A stretch of 64,000 nt of DNA from Spongiibacter taiwanensis (GCF_023702635.1 NZ_CP098455.1:248001-312000); one strand, 5' to 3'; numbered from the stretch's first letter, positions 12,993 through 25,553 are shown. The notes: generated by a model not told the origin, from the letters alone. Made by a program: numbers and translations.

Positions 12993-13028
12993 AAAAAAGC
13001 CGCGGCGATTGCTCGCCGCGGCTTTTTT
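12993..13028. terminator. Bidirectional terminator between infA and clpA
   Basis: A perfect 16-bp stem: AAAAAAGCCGCGGCGA at 12993-13008, loop TTGC, then TCGCCGCGGCTTTTTT at 13013-13028. A and T runs on the two sides let it serve both convergent genes. Confidence 0.95.
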
Positions 13029-13042
13029 GTGCATGTGTAATT

Positions 13043-15307
13043 TTATTCTACTGCCAACTCGGCAACATCACTCGACAGACTCAAGCCATCGCCATCCACG
13101 CTGACGAAGATGGTGCCGCCATCAGCCAGGTCACCAAACAAGACCATTTCTGCCAAGGGCTTTTTGATGTGCTCCTGGATAACGCGAGCCATCGGCCGGG
13201 CGCCCATGGTTTTGTCGTAGCCCTTCTGCACCAACCAGCGGCGCGCGTCATCGTCCACATCCAGCACCACTTTTTTCTCGTCGAGCTGAGCCTGCAGATC
13301 GATCAGGAATTTATCCACCACGGTCAACACCACCTCCTCTGGCAGCGGACCAAAGCTGATGATGCTGTCGAGCCGATTGCGGAACTCCGGGGTAAATAGG
13401 CGATTGATCGCCTCAAGCGCATCGGTGTCGTGATTTTGCTCGGTGAAGCCCATCGACCGGCGGCTGATATTTTCGGCACCGGCATTGGTGGTCATCACAA
13501 AAATCACATTGCGGAAATCGGCAGTACGACCGTTGTTATCGGTCAGGGAGCCATGATCCATCACCTGCAACAGCAGATTGAACAAGTCCGGATGCGCCTT
13601 CTCGATCTCATCCAGCAGCACTACCGAATGGGGATGCTTGGTCACGGCATCGGTCAACAGGCCGCCCTGGTCAAAACCAACATAACCGGGAGGGGCACCA
13701 ATTAACCGGGAAACGGTGTGGCGCTCCATGTACTCGGACATATCAAAACGGATCAGCTCCAGCCCCAGCAGTTTTGCCAACTGCTTGCACACCTCCGTCT
13801 TGCCGACACCGGTCGGTCCGGCCAACAGGAAGGAGCCAATGGGTTTGTCGGGGGCTTTCAGGCCGGCACGGGCCAACTTGATTGACGCACTCAGCTCGGA
13901 AATCGCCTGATCTTGGCCAAACACCACCATTTTCAGGTTGTCTTCCAGCTTCGCCAACGAGGCTTTGTCATCGCTGGACACGGACTTAGGCGGAATGCGG
14001 GCAATCTTGGCGACAATCGCCTCGATCTGCGGCACATCAATCAGCTCCACCCGATCTTCCTTCGACTGCAAGCGCTGATAGGCACCGGCCTCGTCGATCA
14101 CATCAATGGCCTTATCGGGCAGGAAGCGATCGTTAATGTAGCGAGAGGACAACTCTGCCGCCGAACGCAGGGCCGCATCGCTGTATTTCAGATCGTGGTG
14201 ATGCTCAAAACGAGAGCACAAGCCTTTGAGAATCAGGTAGGTGTCTTCTACCGAGGGTTCGGTGACATCAACCTTCTGGAAACGGCGGCTCAGTGCCCGG
14301 TCTTTCTCAAAGATACCGCGGTATTCCTGGAACGTGGTAGAGCCAATGCAGCGCATCTGGCCGGAGCTCAGCAAGGGCTTAAGCAGGTTTGACGCATCCA
14401 TCACCCCACCTGAGGCCGCACCTGCACCGATGATGGTGTGGATTTCGTCGATAAACAGAATCGCGCCTTCACGCTTTTTCAGGTCGGCAAGCAGGCCTTT
14501 CAGGCGCTTCTCAAAGTCGCCGCGATATTTGGTTCCCGCCAACAAGGCGCCCATGTCGAGTGAGTAAACCACACTTTTTAACAGCACGTCGGGCACTTCG
14601 CCGTCGACGATGCGCTTGGCCAAGCCCTCGGCAATAGCGGTTTTGCCAACACCCGATTCACCGACCAGCAAGGGGTTATTCTTGCGACGACGGGTGAGTA
14701 TCTGGGCGACACGTTCCACTTCAGCGGCGCGCCCAATCAGCGGATCGATACGACCTGCCCGAGCCTCTTCGTTGAGGTTAGTCGCGAAATTCTCCAATGG
14801 CCGTTGCTCGGGATCACCGGCTTCGGCTTCTTGCTCGGCGCTCTGCTCGCTTTCGGCATTTTCCGCGCCGGACACTTTTGATATGCCGTGGGTGATGAAA
14901 TTCACCACATCAAGGCGATTCACGTTTTGGGATTTGAGGAAATAAACCGCCTGACTTTCCTGCTCGCTAAAAATAGCGACCAGAACATTGGCGCCAGTCA
15001 CCTCTTGTTTACCGGATGACTGTACGTGGAAGACAGCGCGCTGCAGCACGCGCTGAAAACCCAGCGTGGGCTGGGTGTCGCGCTCCATATCCTCTTCGGG
15101 AATACGTGGGGTCGTGGCTTCGACAAATTCGTCGAGGTCACCTTTTAGCTGAGCGAGGTCTGCTCCGCAGGCTAGCAGCACCTTGATGGCGGCAGCATTG
15201 TCAGCCAATGCCAACAGCAGATGTTCCACCGTCATAAACTCATGACGGCGATTGCGGGCCGACTTAAAGGCCTGGCTTAACGTCGTTTCAAGGTCTTTAC
15301 TCAACAT
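13043..15307 (-). CDS. clpA: ATP-dependent Clp protease ATP-binding subunit ClpA
   Basis: Hexameric AAA+ unfoldase that feeds substrates, including N-degron proteins delivered by ClpS, into the ClpP chamber. The 754 residues have an N-terminal Clp repeat domain (about 1-145), a first AAA+ module with GESGVGKT, and a second with GPTGVGKT followed by LLDEIEKAH. The ClpP-docking loop, IGL or IGF in relatives, appears to be MGF here (RRSMGFTEQ). It lies 33 bases after clpS on the same strand, so the two are likely co-transcribed. Confidence 0.97.
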   Translation of the reverse strand: MLSKDLETTLSQAFKSARNRRHEFMTVEHLLLALADNAAAIKVLLACGADLAQLKGDLDEFVEATTPRIPEEDMERDTQPTLGFQRVLQRAVFHVQSSGKQEVTGANVLVAIFSEQESQAVYFLKSQNVNRLDVVNFITHGISKVSGAENAESEQSAEQEAEAGDPEQRPLENFATNLNEEARAGRIDPLIGRAAEVERVAQILTRRRKNNPLLVGESGVGKTAIAEGLAKRIVDGEVPDVLLKSVVYSLDMGALLAGTKYRGDFEKRLKGLLADLKKREGAILFIDEIHTIIGAGAASGGVMDASNLLKPLLSSGQMRCIGSTTFQEYRGIFEKDRALSRRFQKVDVTEPSVEDTYLILKGLCSRFEHHHDLKYSDAALRSAAELSSRYINDRFLPDKAIDVIDEAGAYQRLQSKEDRVELIDVPQIEAIVAKIARIPPKSVSSDDKASLAKLEDNLKMVVFGQDQAISELSASIKLARAGLKAPDKPIGSFLLAGPTGVGKTEVCKQLAKLLGLELIRFDMSEYMERHTVSRLIGAPPGYVGFDQGGLLTDAVTKHPHSVVLLDEIEKAHPDLFNLLLQVMDHGSLTDNNGRTADFRNVIFVMTTNAGAENISRRSMGFTEQNHDTDALEAINRLFTPEFRNRLDSIISFGPLPEEVVLTVVDKFLIDLQAQLDEKKVVLDVDDDARRWLVQKGYDKTMGARPMARVIQEHIKKPLAEMVLFGDLADGGTIFVSVDGDGLSLSSDVAELAVE

Positions 15308-15340
15308 CGCCTGGTTCCGCCTCTACGCAGTTAACAACAC

Positions 15341-15688
15341 TCAAGCTTCACTCTCTTCTATCTCCGCCAGCAGCGGGTGTCCATTATCCCTCGCGTACTG
15401 ATTCACCTGAGCAGCCTTGGTTTCAGCAATATCTCGGGTAAACACGCCGCAGACACCCTTTCCTTGGGTATGAACCGTCAGCATCACCTGGGTGGCCCGC
15501 TGCCGATCCATGTAGAAGAAGTCCTCGAGCACCTCAATGACAAACTCCATAGGGGTATAGTCATCATTGAGAAGTACCACTAAATACATTGGCGGCTTCT
15601 TGAGTCGGGGCTTGGCTGTCTCGATAGCCAGACCGCTGCCGTGGTCCTCGTCGGAGTCCTGACTCATTCTGCAGATATCTGATTGCAT
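15341..15688 (-). CDS. clpS: ATP-dependent Clp protease adaptor ClpS
   Basis: Adaptor that binds N-terminal Leu, Phe, Tyr or Trp and hands the protein to ClpA. The core is typical: [18 protein letters not shown] (the Asn-Asp pair belongs to the degron pocket), then [20 protein letters not shown] and the C-terminal [10 protein letters not shown]. The start is uncertain. ATG 15688 gives 115 residues, ATG 15667 gives 108, and neither has a clear Shine-Dalgarno; an open extension to 15760 looks non-conserved. It is divergent from cspD, the usual cspD/clpS-clpA layout. Confidence 0.93.
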   Translation of the reverse strand: MQSDICRMSQDSDEDHGSGLAIETAKPRLKKPPMYLVVLLNDDYTPMEFVIEVLEDFFYMDRQRATQVMLTVHTQGKGVCGVFTRDIAETKAAQVNQYARDNGHPLLAEIEESEA

Positions 15689-15884
15689 AATCTCACTACG
15701 TTGGATCGAGCTTATCACCCTTGCATGGCCGCGCAATAGGGAGATGCACCAATTTCTCACGGGACACGGCTTTACTTGACTGCCGGCCCCAACCTGATTT
15801 AAAAAATGGGGTTAGCGCTGGCCAAAAACAAGGGCAACAGCGTAGTTTCACAATAAATATAACGACAAATGCGGGTTCTCTTCT

Positions 15885-16100
15885 ATGCAAAACGGTGTTG
15901 TTAAATGGTTCAACAATGCAAAGGGCTACGGTTTTATCGTCACGGAAAGCAGTGACGAGGAGATCTTTGCTCACTACTCTGCCATTTCCATGGAGGGGTA
16001 CAAGACTCTCAAAGCGGGTCAGTCCGTATCCTTCGATGCAGAAGCCGGCCCTAAGGGCTTACACGCCACGACGATTAAAACTGGCGCGCCCCAGGAGTAA
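15885..16100 (+). CDS. cspD: Cold-shock-domain protein CspD
   Basis: Small single-strand nucleic-acid-binding protein; E. coli CspD inhibits replication in stationary phase. The 71 residues are one cold-shock domain with RNP1 KGYGFI at residues 14-19 and RNP2-like EEIFAHY near residue 26. Its place beside clpS, with divergent orientation, is what identifies it as CspD rather than another Csp. The Shine-Dalgarno is weak. Confidence 0.93.
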   Translation: MQNGVVKWFNNAKGYGFIVTESSDEEIFAHYSAISMEGYKTLKAGQSVSFDAEAGPKGLHATTIKTGAPQE

Positions 16101-16395
16101 GGTCCTCCGACCTCAACTGGCGATTGCCACGACGGGCAATTGCGCTGCCTAACGGTTAGTTTTCGCGGCAAGGCGCTCCGGCGGGTACTTCTCGCGTCAA
16201 GAGGACGCCCTTGCCTCATTCTTCACTTCATTAGCCCACTCCCTCTGCTACGCATACTTCTCCCCTGCCGATGACTTGATCACGGCGACTCTCTTCTGTG
16301 GCGGTGTTACACCTACGTTTACACAGGCACTTTCGCTTAGCGACTGTCGGCTCCAGCGCAAGCGTGTAGTCATGGGGCCGCATTATCCCGGGCCC
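16101..16395. other. Intergenic region between cspD and icd with one hairpin
   Basis: No gene is evident in these 295 bases. GCGATTGCC at 16120-16128 can pair with GGCAATTGC about seven bases later (nine pairs, one G-U), placed where a cspD terminator would be but without a T run. The remainder shows nothing I recognise. Confidence 0.4.
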
Positions 16396-16423
16396 AAAAA
16401 AAAGCCGCCCTAAGGCGGCTTTG
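16396..16423 (-). terminator. Rho-independent terminator of icd
   Basis: On the minus strand an AAAGCCGCC / GGGCGGCTTT stem with a three-base loop is followed by a run of T (16396-16403). It lies 20 bases after the icd stop. Confidence 0.9.
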
Positions 16424-16442
16424 AGTCATGCGCAGTCAGGCA

Positions 16443-17699
16443 TTACGCCATGTGCTTAATGATTGCATCACCGAATTCAGAGCTCTTCAGCAGCGTAGCG
16501 CCATCCATCAGACGCTCAAAATCGTAGGTCACGGTTTTGGCCTGAATAGCGCCGTTCATGCCGTCGATGATCAGGTCTGCGGCTTCGTTCCAGCCTAGGT
16601 GACGCAGCATCATTTCAGCGGAGAGAATCAACGAACCGGGGTTCACCTTGTCCTGACCGGTGTATTTTGGCGCGGTGCCGTGGGTTGCCTCAAACAGCGC
16701 CACGTTGTCGCTCAGGTTGGCACCGGGTGCGATACCGATCCCGCCCACCTGGGCAGCCAGTGCGTCAGACAGGTAGTCACCGTTCAGGTTGAGGGTGGCA
16801 ATAACGCTGTACTCATCGGGACGCAGCAGAACCTGCTGCAGCATGGCATCAGCAATCACGTCTTTAACAACGATTTCCTTGCCGGTGTTAGGGTTTTTCA
16901 GTTTAACCCAGGGGCCACCGTCGAGCAGCTCACCGCCGAACTCTTCCATGGCCAGTTCATAGGCCCAGTTTTTGAAGGAGCCTTCGGTGAACTTCATGAT
17001 GTTGCCTTTGTGCACGATCGTCAGTGAAGGCAGGTCCTGATCAATGGTGTATTGCAGGGCCTTGCGCACCAGGCGCTTGGTGCCCTCTTCGGAAACGGGT
17101 TTGATGCCGATACCGCAGTTCTGCGGGAAACGGATTTTAGTTACACCCATTTCTTCCTGCAGGAAGTTGATCACCTTGTCGGCTTCGGGGGTGCCAGCTT
17201 TCCATTCGATACCGGCATAGATGTCTTCGGAGTTCTCGCGGAAGATCACCATATTGGTCTTGCCGGGCTCTTTTACTGGAGAAGGCACACCTTCAAACCA
17301 CCGCACCGGGCGCTGACAAACATACAAATCCAGCTCTTGGCGCAGGGCTACGTTCAAAGACCGAAAACCGCCGCCCACCGGGGTAGTCAGAGGGCCCTTA
17401 ATAGCAACCGCGTATTCTTTGATTGCATCGAGGGTTTCGGCCGGAAACCAATCGCCGTCATACAGCTCAGCGGCTTTTTCACCAGTGTAGATTTCCATCC
17501 AGCTGATGGCTTTCTTGCCTGAGTAGGCTTTTTCAACGGCGGCATTAACGACGTTAATCATCACCGGAGTAATATCGATACCGATGCCATCACCTTCGAT
17601 AAAAGGAATAATTGGCCGATCGGGTACGTTCAGGGAGAGATCCGAATTGACGGTGATCTTCTCGCCCTCAGCAGGAACCTTGATATGTTGGTATCCCAT
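16443..17699 (-). CDS. icd: NADP-dependent isocitrate dehydrogenase
   Basis: TCA-cycle enzyme that oxidises isocitrate to 2-oxoglutarate. The 418-residue protein is the E. coli-type homodimeric form. The substrate-binding serine lies in RSLNVALRQ (Ser114), the site that AceK phosphorylates in enteric bacteria. Other hallmarks are [32 protein letters not shown] and [20 protein letters not shown] chose the ATG at 17699 (MGYQHIKVP, as in Pseudomonas) because a GGAG stands six bases before it; an ATG at 17711 would add four residues. It has its own terminator. No monomeric idh lies beside it, unlike Pseudomonas. Confidence 0.97.
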   Translation of the reverse strand: MGYQHIKVPAEGEKITVNSDLSLNVPDRPIIPFIEGDGIGIDITPVMINVVNAAVEKAYSGKKAISWMEIYTGEKAAELYDGDWFPAETLDAIKEYAVAIKGPLTTPVGGGFRSLNVALRQELDLYVCQRPVRWFEGVPSPVKEPGKTNMVIFRENSEDIYAGIEWKAGTPEADKVINFLQEEMGVTKIRFPQNCGIGIKPVSEEGTKRLVRKALQYTIDQDLPSLTIVHKGNIMKFTEGSFKNWAYELAMEEFGGELLDGGPWVKLKNPNTGKEIVVKDVIADAMLQQVLLRPDEYSVIATLNLNGDYLSDALAAQVGGIGIAPGANLSDNVALFEATHGTAPKYTGQDKVNPGSLILSAEMMLRHLGWNEAADLIIDGMNGAIQAKTVTYDFERLMDGATLLKSSEFGDAIIKHMA

Positions 17700-17832
17700 T
17701 TTTGACTCCATGGTTTATTGGTTGAGGATCGTTGCTTGACTCCTGATGGCACGCTGTCGGGTGATACAATCGGCACCAGAAATCCAAAAAAGCGCGGCAT
17801 TATACCATTTTATAGTCGAATTTCTTCCATGA

Positions 17833-18537
17833 ATGGCCCTATTTCCTGTGAGTGAGCTGGTTTTATTCAACAAACCCTACCGTGTGATGTGCCAATTTCG
17901 GAAGGCGGACGACCGCGCCTGCCTTTCAGATTACATCAATATAGCCGGTATTTATCCAGCGGGCCGTCTCGATTTTGACTCTGAGGGCTTGCTGGTGCTC
18001 ACCAGCAATGGACGCTTGCAAAGCGCCATCAGCGATCCCCAGTTCAAATTACCCAAAACCTATTGGGTCCAAGTCGAAGGCGAAATCAGCGAGGCCGCCG
18101 TGGAGCGACTTCGTCAGGGCGTCGTATTAAATGATGGCCCAACGCTGCCCGCCCTGGCTGAAACGATGAATGAACCCCAGGACCTGTGGCCGCGCCAGCC
18201 ACCCGTGCGCTACCGGGCCAATATCCCCACCTCCTGGCTAAAACTCACGATCAGAGAGGGTCGCAACCGGCAGGTGCGCCGCATGACGGCGGCAGTTGGC
18301 TTCCCTACCCTCCGCCTTATCAGAGCCCAGATAGGCGATTGGACCTTGGCCGACCTGCCGCCGGGGGAACTGCGCGAGGCGGCGGTCCCGCTGCAACTTC
18401 GCAAACTGGCCAGCTCGCCCACAAATGACAAGCCCCCAACCCGGCGGCACCGACCAAGTCGACCGCAGCGATTACGTGGCAACCGGGCGGGACCATCTCG
18501 CCCTGCCCCTAAAGGACGTCGTAGTAGGCCAAAATAG
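17833..18537 (+). CDS. rluE: 23S rRNA pseudouridine synthase RluE
   Basis: Converts a uridine in domain V of 23S rRNA (2457 in E. coli) to pseudouridine. Residues 1-190 are the RsuA/RluE-type catalytic domain: LVLFNKPYRVMCQF, the catalytic aspartate in AGRLDFDSEGLLVLT, KTYWVQVEGE, and the REGRNRQVRRMTAAVG signature. The last 40 or so residues are a Pro/Arg-rich basic tail not expected in the family core; it may bind RNA or be poorly constrained sequence. The start is ATG 17833, with GTG 17848 as an alternative. It is divergent from icd and 43 bases before nudJ. Confidence 0.9.
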   Translation: MALFPVSELVLFNKPYRVMCQFRKADDRACLSDYINIAGIYPAGRLDFDSEGLLVLTSNGRLQSAISDPQFKLPKTYWVQVEGEISEAAVERLRQGVVLNDGPTLPALAETMNEPQDLWPRQPPVRYRANIPTSWLKLTIREGRNRQVRRMTAAVGFPTLRLIRAQIGDWTLADLPPGELREAAVPLQLRKLASSPTNDKPPTRRHRPSRPQRLRGNRAGPSRPAPKGRRSRPK

Positions 18538-18580
18538 CGAAGGACTGTTACAATCCGCCGTTTTCAGGCAGGGCAATTTT

Positions 18581-19024
18581 ATGAGTTGGTACCCCCACGT
18601 GACAGTGGCGACCATTGTGGAAAACAATGGCAAGTTTTTGTTTGTGGAGGAAATTGCCAATGGCCGCCGGGTGCTTAACCAACCCGCAGGGCATTTAGAG
18701 CGGGATGAAACCCTGATCGCTGCCGCTCGCCGTGAGGTGTTAGAAGAAACCCAATGGGAGGTGAGTATCGATGGCGTGGTTGGTCTGGGCCTCTATCGGG
18801 CGCCGGCCAACGGGGTGACTTATCAGCGCACCTGCTTTTTCGGCCGGCCGCTCAGCTTTCTCGACAGCGCAAGTCGCGATCCCGATATTCAGGAGGTGCT
18901 GTGGCTTAGCCTTGATGAACTCCGGCAACAACAAGATAGGCTGCGCAGCCCCCTCGTCCTCGACAACCTTGAGCAATATTTGGCGGGGCAGCGTTACCCG
19001 CTTTCCATGATTTTTGATTCTTAG
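18581..19024 (+). CDS. nudJ: Nudix phosphatase NudJ
   Basis: Nudix hydrolase; the E. coli protein removes phosphate from HMP-PP and from nucleoside tri- and diphosphates. The 147 residues begin [17 protein letters not shown], and the start is supported by AGGG upstream. The Nudix box runs from GHLERDETL to REVLEETQW, with the usual late glycine replaced by Gln. The same frame extends upstream over the 3' end of rluE but without conservation. The nudJ-mnmA-hflD-purB order is the standard gammaproteobacterial one. Confidence 0.92.
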   Translation: MSWYPHVTVATIVENNGKFLFVEEIANGRRVLNQPAGHLERDETLIAAARREVLEETQWEVSIDGVVGLGLYRAPANGVTYQRTCFFGRPLSFLDSASRDPDIQEVLWLSLDELRQQQDRLRSPLVLDNLEQYLAGQRYPLSMIFDS

Positions 19025-19040
19025 GTTTTTGGAACCTCCC

Positions 19041-20162
19041 ATGACTGGCTCTCAGCTTCTTACCGACATGGCACCATCACAGACCCGCATTATTGTGGGA
19101 ATGTCCGGTGGCGTGGATTCCTCTATTTCGGCCCTGCTACTGCAGCAGCAGGGTTATCAGGTAGAGGGTCTGTTTATGAAGAACTGGGAGGAAGACGACG
19201 GCACGGAGTATTGCACTGCCAAAGAAGACCTCAGCGACGCCCAAGCCGTGTGCGATCGCCTTGGCATCCATCTCCACACCGCCAACTTTGCCGCCGAATA
19301 CTGGGACAATGTCTTCGAACACTTTCTTGCCGAATACCAGGCCGGCCGCACCCCCAACCCCGACATACTCTGTAACCGTGAAATTAAATTTAAGGCTTTT
19401 CTCGACTATGCGCTGATGCTCGGTGCGGATGGCATCGCCACGGGACACTATTGCCGGCGCCGCGATGAAAACGGCCATAGCCAGCTCATCAAGGGGCTGG
19501 ATGCCAACAAAGATCAGAGTTATTTCCTCCACGCCGTTGGCGAAGAGCAGCTGGCCAAAACCCTGTTTCCGGTAGGTGAAATGGAAAAGCCCGCCGTACG
19601 GGCACTGGCCCAGCAATACGATTTGATAACCCACAACAAAAAGGACAGCACCGGCATCTGCTTTATTGGCGAGCGACGCTTTAAGGATTTTCTCCAGCAA
19701 TACCTTCCAGCGCAGCCCGGCACCATCGAAACGCTGGACGGCACAGCGCTCGGTCAACACGCCGGCCTGATGTACCACACCATTGGTCAGCGCCAAGGGC
19801 TCGGTATTGGCGGCGTTGCCGGGGGTGGCGACGAACCCTGGTATGTCATCGATAAGGACCTCGATCGAAACGTGCTTGTGGTTGCCCAGGGCACCGACCA
19901 CCCTGCGCTGTTCAAGCAAAGCCTGAGCGTGAGGCAAATTCACTGGATTAACGGCGCGCCGGATTTACCGCTCAGCTGCACCGCAAAGACCCGCTACCGG
20001 CAACCCGACCAACACTGCCAGGTTGTCAGTGTAGACGGCGGCTATCGGGTGGACTTCGATCAGGCCCAGCGGGCCATTACCCCTGGCCAATCGGTGGTGT
20101 TTTACCAGGGCGAGGTTTGCCTGGGCGGCGGCGTGATTGAAGCGGGGTTTAACAGTGTCTGA
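19041..20162 (+). CDS. mnmA: tRNA-specific 2-thiouridylase MnmA
   Basis: Puts sulfur on U34 of tRNA-Lys, Glu and Gln using persulfide passed through TusE. The 373 residues contain the PP-loop GMSGGVDSS (about 20-28), catalytic Cys111 in [10 protein letters not shown], and the second catalytic Cys207 in [12 protein letters not shown]. The C-terminal beta-barrel is intact. I took ATG 19041, which has GGA eight bases upstream; ATG 19068 is also possible, and an open frame further upstream overlaps nudJ. The 3' end overlaps hflD by eight bases. Confidence 0.96.
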   Translation: MTGSQLLTDMAPSQTRIIVGMSGGVDSSISALLLQQQGYQVEGLFMKNWEEDDGTEYCTAKEDLSDAQAVCDRLGIHLHTANFAAEYWDNVFEHFLAEYQAGRTPNPDILCNREIKFKAFLDYALMLGADGIATGHYCRRRDENGHSQLIKGLDANKDQSYFLHAVGEEQLAKTLFPVGEMEKPAVRALAQQYDLITHNKKDSTGICFIGERRFKDFLQQYLPAQPGTIETLDGTALGQHAGLMYHTIGQRQGLGIGGVAGGGDEPWYVIDKDLDRNVLVVAQGTDHPALFKQSLSVRQIHWINGAPDLPLSCTAKTRYRQPDQHCQVVSVDGGYRVDFDQAQRAITPGQSVVFYQGEVCLGGGVIEAGFNSV

Positions 20163-20796
20163 TTCGGCAGCATGGCGACAACGCACATTGGCCCTGGCCG
20201 CACTGATCCAAGCTGTCGGCCTGGTTGACCAGGTTGCGCGCACCGGCCAGGCCGATCCCGAGGCCATGGAAGCATCCATCGACAGCCTGTTTGCCTTTTC
20301 CAGCGACAATGCCGAGCAGGCTTTTCAGGGGGTGGCCAGTATTGAGTTTGGGTTGCGCGGTTTACGCGATTTACTCAGCGGCAACGATTACGCGGAAAAG
20401 CCCAATATTCTGCGCTATGCCATGGGCGTGCTCTACCTACAAAAGAAACTTCGCAAAAATCGCGACATGATGGACCTCATGGCCTCGCGGCTGCAGCATG
20501 CCGCGAAGAAGAAAGAGTTTTCAAATTCTAATGATATCATTGGCTTGTGCGGATCTCTTTCTTCAATTTATCAAGATACTCTGTCGAACTTTTCCTACCG
20601 ACTGCAAATTCGCGGCAGCGCCCAGCAACTGCAAGACAGCAACAATGCTGCGAAAATTCGCGCCCTGCTGCTGGCAGCCGTGCGAGCAGCCTTTCTGTGG
20701 CGTCAGGCCGGCGGCAGCCGTTGGGTACTTTTGCTGCAGCGCCGCCGCATTTTCGACACGGCCAAGGAACTGTTAAGCACTGAAATTCGCCACTGA
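20155..20796 (+). CDS. hflD: High-frequency lysogenization protein HflD homologue
   Basis: All-helical peripheral membrane protein; in E. coli it modulates the lambda CII protein, but its cellular role is not settled. The 213 residues show the family pattern: [17 protein letters not shown] at the start, [15 protein letters not shown] in the middle and [24 protein letters not shown] near the end. The start is a GTG at 20155, with GGGG seven bases upstream, overlapping the mnmA stop, so translation is likely coupled. Identification rests on both sequence pattern and position between mnmA and purB. Confidence 0.92.
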   Translation: MSDSAAWRQRTLALAALIQAVGLVDQVARTGQADPEAMEASIDSLFAFSSDNAEQAFQGVASIEFGLRGLRDLLSGNDYAEKPNILRYAMGVLYLQKKLRKNRDMMDLMASRLQHAAKKKEFSNSNDIIGLCGSLSSIYQDTLSNFSYRLQIRGSAQQLQDSNNAAKIRALLLAAVRAAFLWRQAGGSRWVLLLQRRRIFDTAKELLSTEIRH

Positions 20797-23338
<2,542 letters not shown>

Positions 23339-23345
23339 CGCCCCC

Positions 23346-24257
23346 ATGCTGACGGTCTCTGAAGTAAGCTGGCAGACGCATCGCGACGTTCTCACCGACA
23401 TCCGCTACCGGGTATTTGTCGAAGAGCAAGCGGTGCCCGAGGAACTGGAGCTGGACGAATTCGATGTCTCGGCCCGTCATTGGCTAATCGCAGAGCATGA
23501 TCAGCCCGTGGGCACCCTAAGGTTGCTAGACAACAATAGCATCGGCCGGATGGCGGTGCTGGCCGAGCACCGGGGTAAAGGTATCGGCCGTCGCTTGCTG
23601 CAGGCCTGTATTGATGCCGCGACCCGCGACGGCCGCAGCGCGCTGACACTGTCTGCCCAATGCCACGCAATCGGTTTTTACCAGACCCTAGGCTTTGTCG
23701 CCGAGGGCGAAGTATTTATGGATGCAGGTATACCCCATCGGCAAATGACCCTCGTGTTGACCACGTCAAGTGAGGGTGACGCCCCCTTCCGAGAACCACG
23801 TCAGCGGGTCACAGACATTCCCGGCGCCATATTGCAGCTGACTGACACAGCCCGACGCAGCCTGGATATTTTTAGCCATTGCCTTGAGCCCCAGTGGTTT
23901 GCATACCAGGAATTGGCAGACACCGTCTCTGCCTTTGCCCGGCGTCACCCAGATAGCCGGGTGCGCCTGTTGATTGTTGACGATCGGCCCCTGCGCGAAA
24001 TCCGCCATCCATTGGTCACGCTGTCCCGACGCCTCAGCTCCTCCATCCATCTGCGCGTTGCTGCAACACTGCCGCGGGATAACGGTAATGAGCGGTTTTT
24101 GATCGCCGATGTGCGGGATGTGCTGGTCATTGAAGACAGCGACAGCGCGATGGCCTGGCGTAGCCCAATGCCGCCCCTGGCCCGGGACTACCAGGCGCGA
24201 TTTGACCGTCTGTGGGAATTTGCCAAGCCTTCCCCGTGGCTGAAAAACCTGTTCTAG
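23346..24257 (+). CDS. GNAT acetyltransferase fused to a DUF7931-like domain
   Basis: Residues 1-140 are an ElaA/YjcF-like GNAT domain: IRYRVFVEEQAVPEELELDE, then the acetyl-CoA loop EHRGKGIGRRLL, then IGFYQTLGF. Residues about 160-303 are a second domain (ILQLTDTARRSLDIFSHCLEPQWFAYQELADTV and RVLLIVDDR-type segments) that I take to be the DUF7931 type found fused or adjacent in Pseudomonas relatives; it resembles the phospholipase-D-like fold in outline but I see no HKD motif. Substrate unknown. It begins eight bases after the roxA stop, so it is probably in the same transcript. Confidence 0.8.
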   Translation: MLTVSEVSWQTHRDVLTDIRYRVFVEEQAVPEELELDEFDVSARHWLIAEHDQPVGTLRLLDNNSIGRMAVLAEHRGKGIGRRLLQACIDAATRDGRSALTLSAQCHAIGFYQTLGFVAEGEVFMDAGIPHRQMTLVLTTSSEGDAPFREPRQRVTDIPGAILQLTDTARRSLDIFSHCLEPQWFAYQELADTVSAFARRHPDSRVRLLIVDDRPLREIRHPLVTLSRRLSSSIHLRVAATLPRDNGNERFLIADVRDVLVIEDSDSAMAWRSPMPPLARDYQARFDRLWEFAKPSPWLKNLF

Positions 24258-24341
24258 TCGCCTTTCCGCGCGCCCTGCCTTTCACAATTCGTCGCAAGCG
24301 ACGATTACCCCTTATTACGCAGCACCCAGCATTACCCTTTT

Positions 24342-24635
24342 ATGCAACGCGAGCGGATCATGCTGCAACAACTGCGCTTATCGAGGGAAAGTCGAACCTG
24401 GCTGCTATTGATGCTGCTCAGCCTGATCAGCTGGCAGCTTGGCGGCAGCCACGGCAGCAACCCCACCATTAGCGCTTTGGTGCTGATCAGCCTGGCCTTT
24501 TTCAAAGTCCACCTGATCATGGGTGATTTTATGGAAGTGCGCCACGCGCCGAGGGTGCTGAAAATGACCGCTGCCGCCTGGCTGCTGGCCAGTTACCTGC
24601 TGGTGATGTTTTTCAATTTGGGGGGCGCCCAGTGA
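24342..24635 (+). CDS. NorF-like / cytochrome oxidase subunit IV-type membrane protein
   Basis: Small membrane protein of 97 residues with three hydrophobic segments (about 18-34, 44-62 and 74-92). The pattern, including FFKVHLIMGDFMEVRHAP, fits the prokaryotic cytochrome c oxidase subunit IV / NorF family. The start is ATG 24342 or ATG 24360; the second has a weak GAG nearby. It overlaps the next gene by four bases (GTGA), so the two products probably work together. No catalytic oxidase or NO reductase subunit is in the window. Confidence 0.75.
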   Translation: MQRERIMLQQLRLSRESRTWLLLMLLSLISWQLGGSHGSNPTISALVLISLAFFKVHLIMGDFMEVRHAPRVLKMTAAAWLLASYLLVMFFNLGGAQ

Positions 24636-25225
24636 GTCACGCCCGGATGCCCCTCGCCTCGGCCTCAGCGCCTCAGAGAATGATTGGCGATACGATTATT
24701 TGGGTGATGATTTTCGGTGATATGAGCAATTTCGTCGCCGGATTCTGTTACTACGGCTGGCTCCGCCAGGGAAATCTGGTGCTATTTCAGCAGTCCCAGC
24801 AAAGCCTCGACCTCACCATTGGTGGGATCAATTCACTGATCATGTTGGTGAGTTCCTGGTTTATGGTGCTGGCCATTCATGCCGCCCGAAAAGCGGAGCA
24901 CCGCAAAGCCGCCAAGCTGATCTTGGCAACGCTGTTATGCGGAGCCATTTTCAGCGCGCTGAAAGCCTCGGAGTTTATCGCCAAAGCAGACCTGGGCATC
25001 CACTATTTGAGCAACGACTTCTTTACCCTGTACTACTCCCTTACCGGATTCCACTTCACCCATGTGGTGGTTGGGGTGATCGTGCTGCTGTGGTTTGCCT
25101 GGCAGCTGTGGCGTGAACCACCCAGCGATCGGCAACTGGGATACCTGGAAACAGCCGGGATTTATTGGCACATGGTGGATTTGTTGTGGATTGTTATTTT
25201 TACCCTTGTCTATCTCTTACCCTGA
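24632..25225 (+). CDS. Heme-copper oxidase subunit III family protein, NorE-like
   Basis: Integral membrane protein of 197 residues with about five transmembrane segments. GDTIIWVMIFGDMSNF near the start, SLTGFHFTHVVVGVIVLLW in the middle and YWHMVDLLWIVIFTLVYL at the end are typical of subunit III/NorE proteins. NorE is an accessory protein of nitric oxide reductase in denitrifiers; subunit III belongs to aerobic oxidases. Which of these it serves cannot be told here because norCB or cox genes are not adjacent. The start is GTG 24632, overlapping the upstream gene. Confidence 0.82.
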   Translation: MSHARMPLASASAPQRMIGDTIIWVMIFGDMSNFVAGFCYYGWLRQGNLVLFQQSQQSLDLTIGGINSLIMLVSSWFMVLAIHAARKAEHRKAAKLILATLLCGAIFSALKASEFIAKADLGIHYLSNDFFTLYYSLTGFHFTHVVVGVIVLLWFAWQLWREPPSDRQLGYLETAGIYWHMVDLLWIVIFTLVYLLP

Positions 25226-25238
25226 TTGCTGTTAGGCA

Positions 25239-25553
25239 TTAACCGAGCATGACACCCACCTCATTATCCCGATAGACCAATTCGTAGAGTTTTAAACCGC
25301 GGCAAGGCTCCTCGCTGTGATAGCGCAGCGCCCCGCTGGCCAGGTCAAAACGGTAGCCATGCAAAGGACAGATCAAGGTCATGTCCTGAACGTCGGCACG
25401 GGTTAATGGGTGTTCTCGATGGGGGCAGCGACTTTCGATCAAATAGCGCTGGCCGTCGAGCTGAAGCAGCATCATATCGTGGCTATCGACTTTAAAGACT
25501 TTGCAGTAGCCATCGTAGAGATTGATCAGTTTGTCCAGGCTGCGATAGTACAT
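25239..25553 (-). CDS. Rieske [2Fe-2S] ferredoxin-like protein
   Basis: A single-domain soluble Rieske protein of 104 residues. The cluster ligands are in CPHREHPL (about residues 43-50) and CPLHGYRFDL (about 62-71), the CxH...CxxH pattern. No signal or membrane anchor is seen, so it is cytosolic and likely an electron-transfer partner. It is convergent with the NorE-like gene (13-base gap), and no oxygenase gene is adjacent, so its partner is unknown. Confidence 0.88.
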   Translation of the reverse strand: MYYRSLDKLINLYDGYCKVFKVDSHDMMLLQLDGQRYLIESRCPHREHPLTRADVQDMTLICPLHGYRFDLASGALRYHSEEPCRGLKLYELVYRDNEVGVMLG

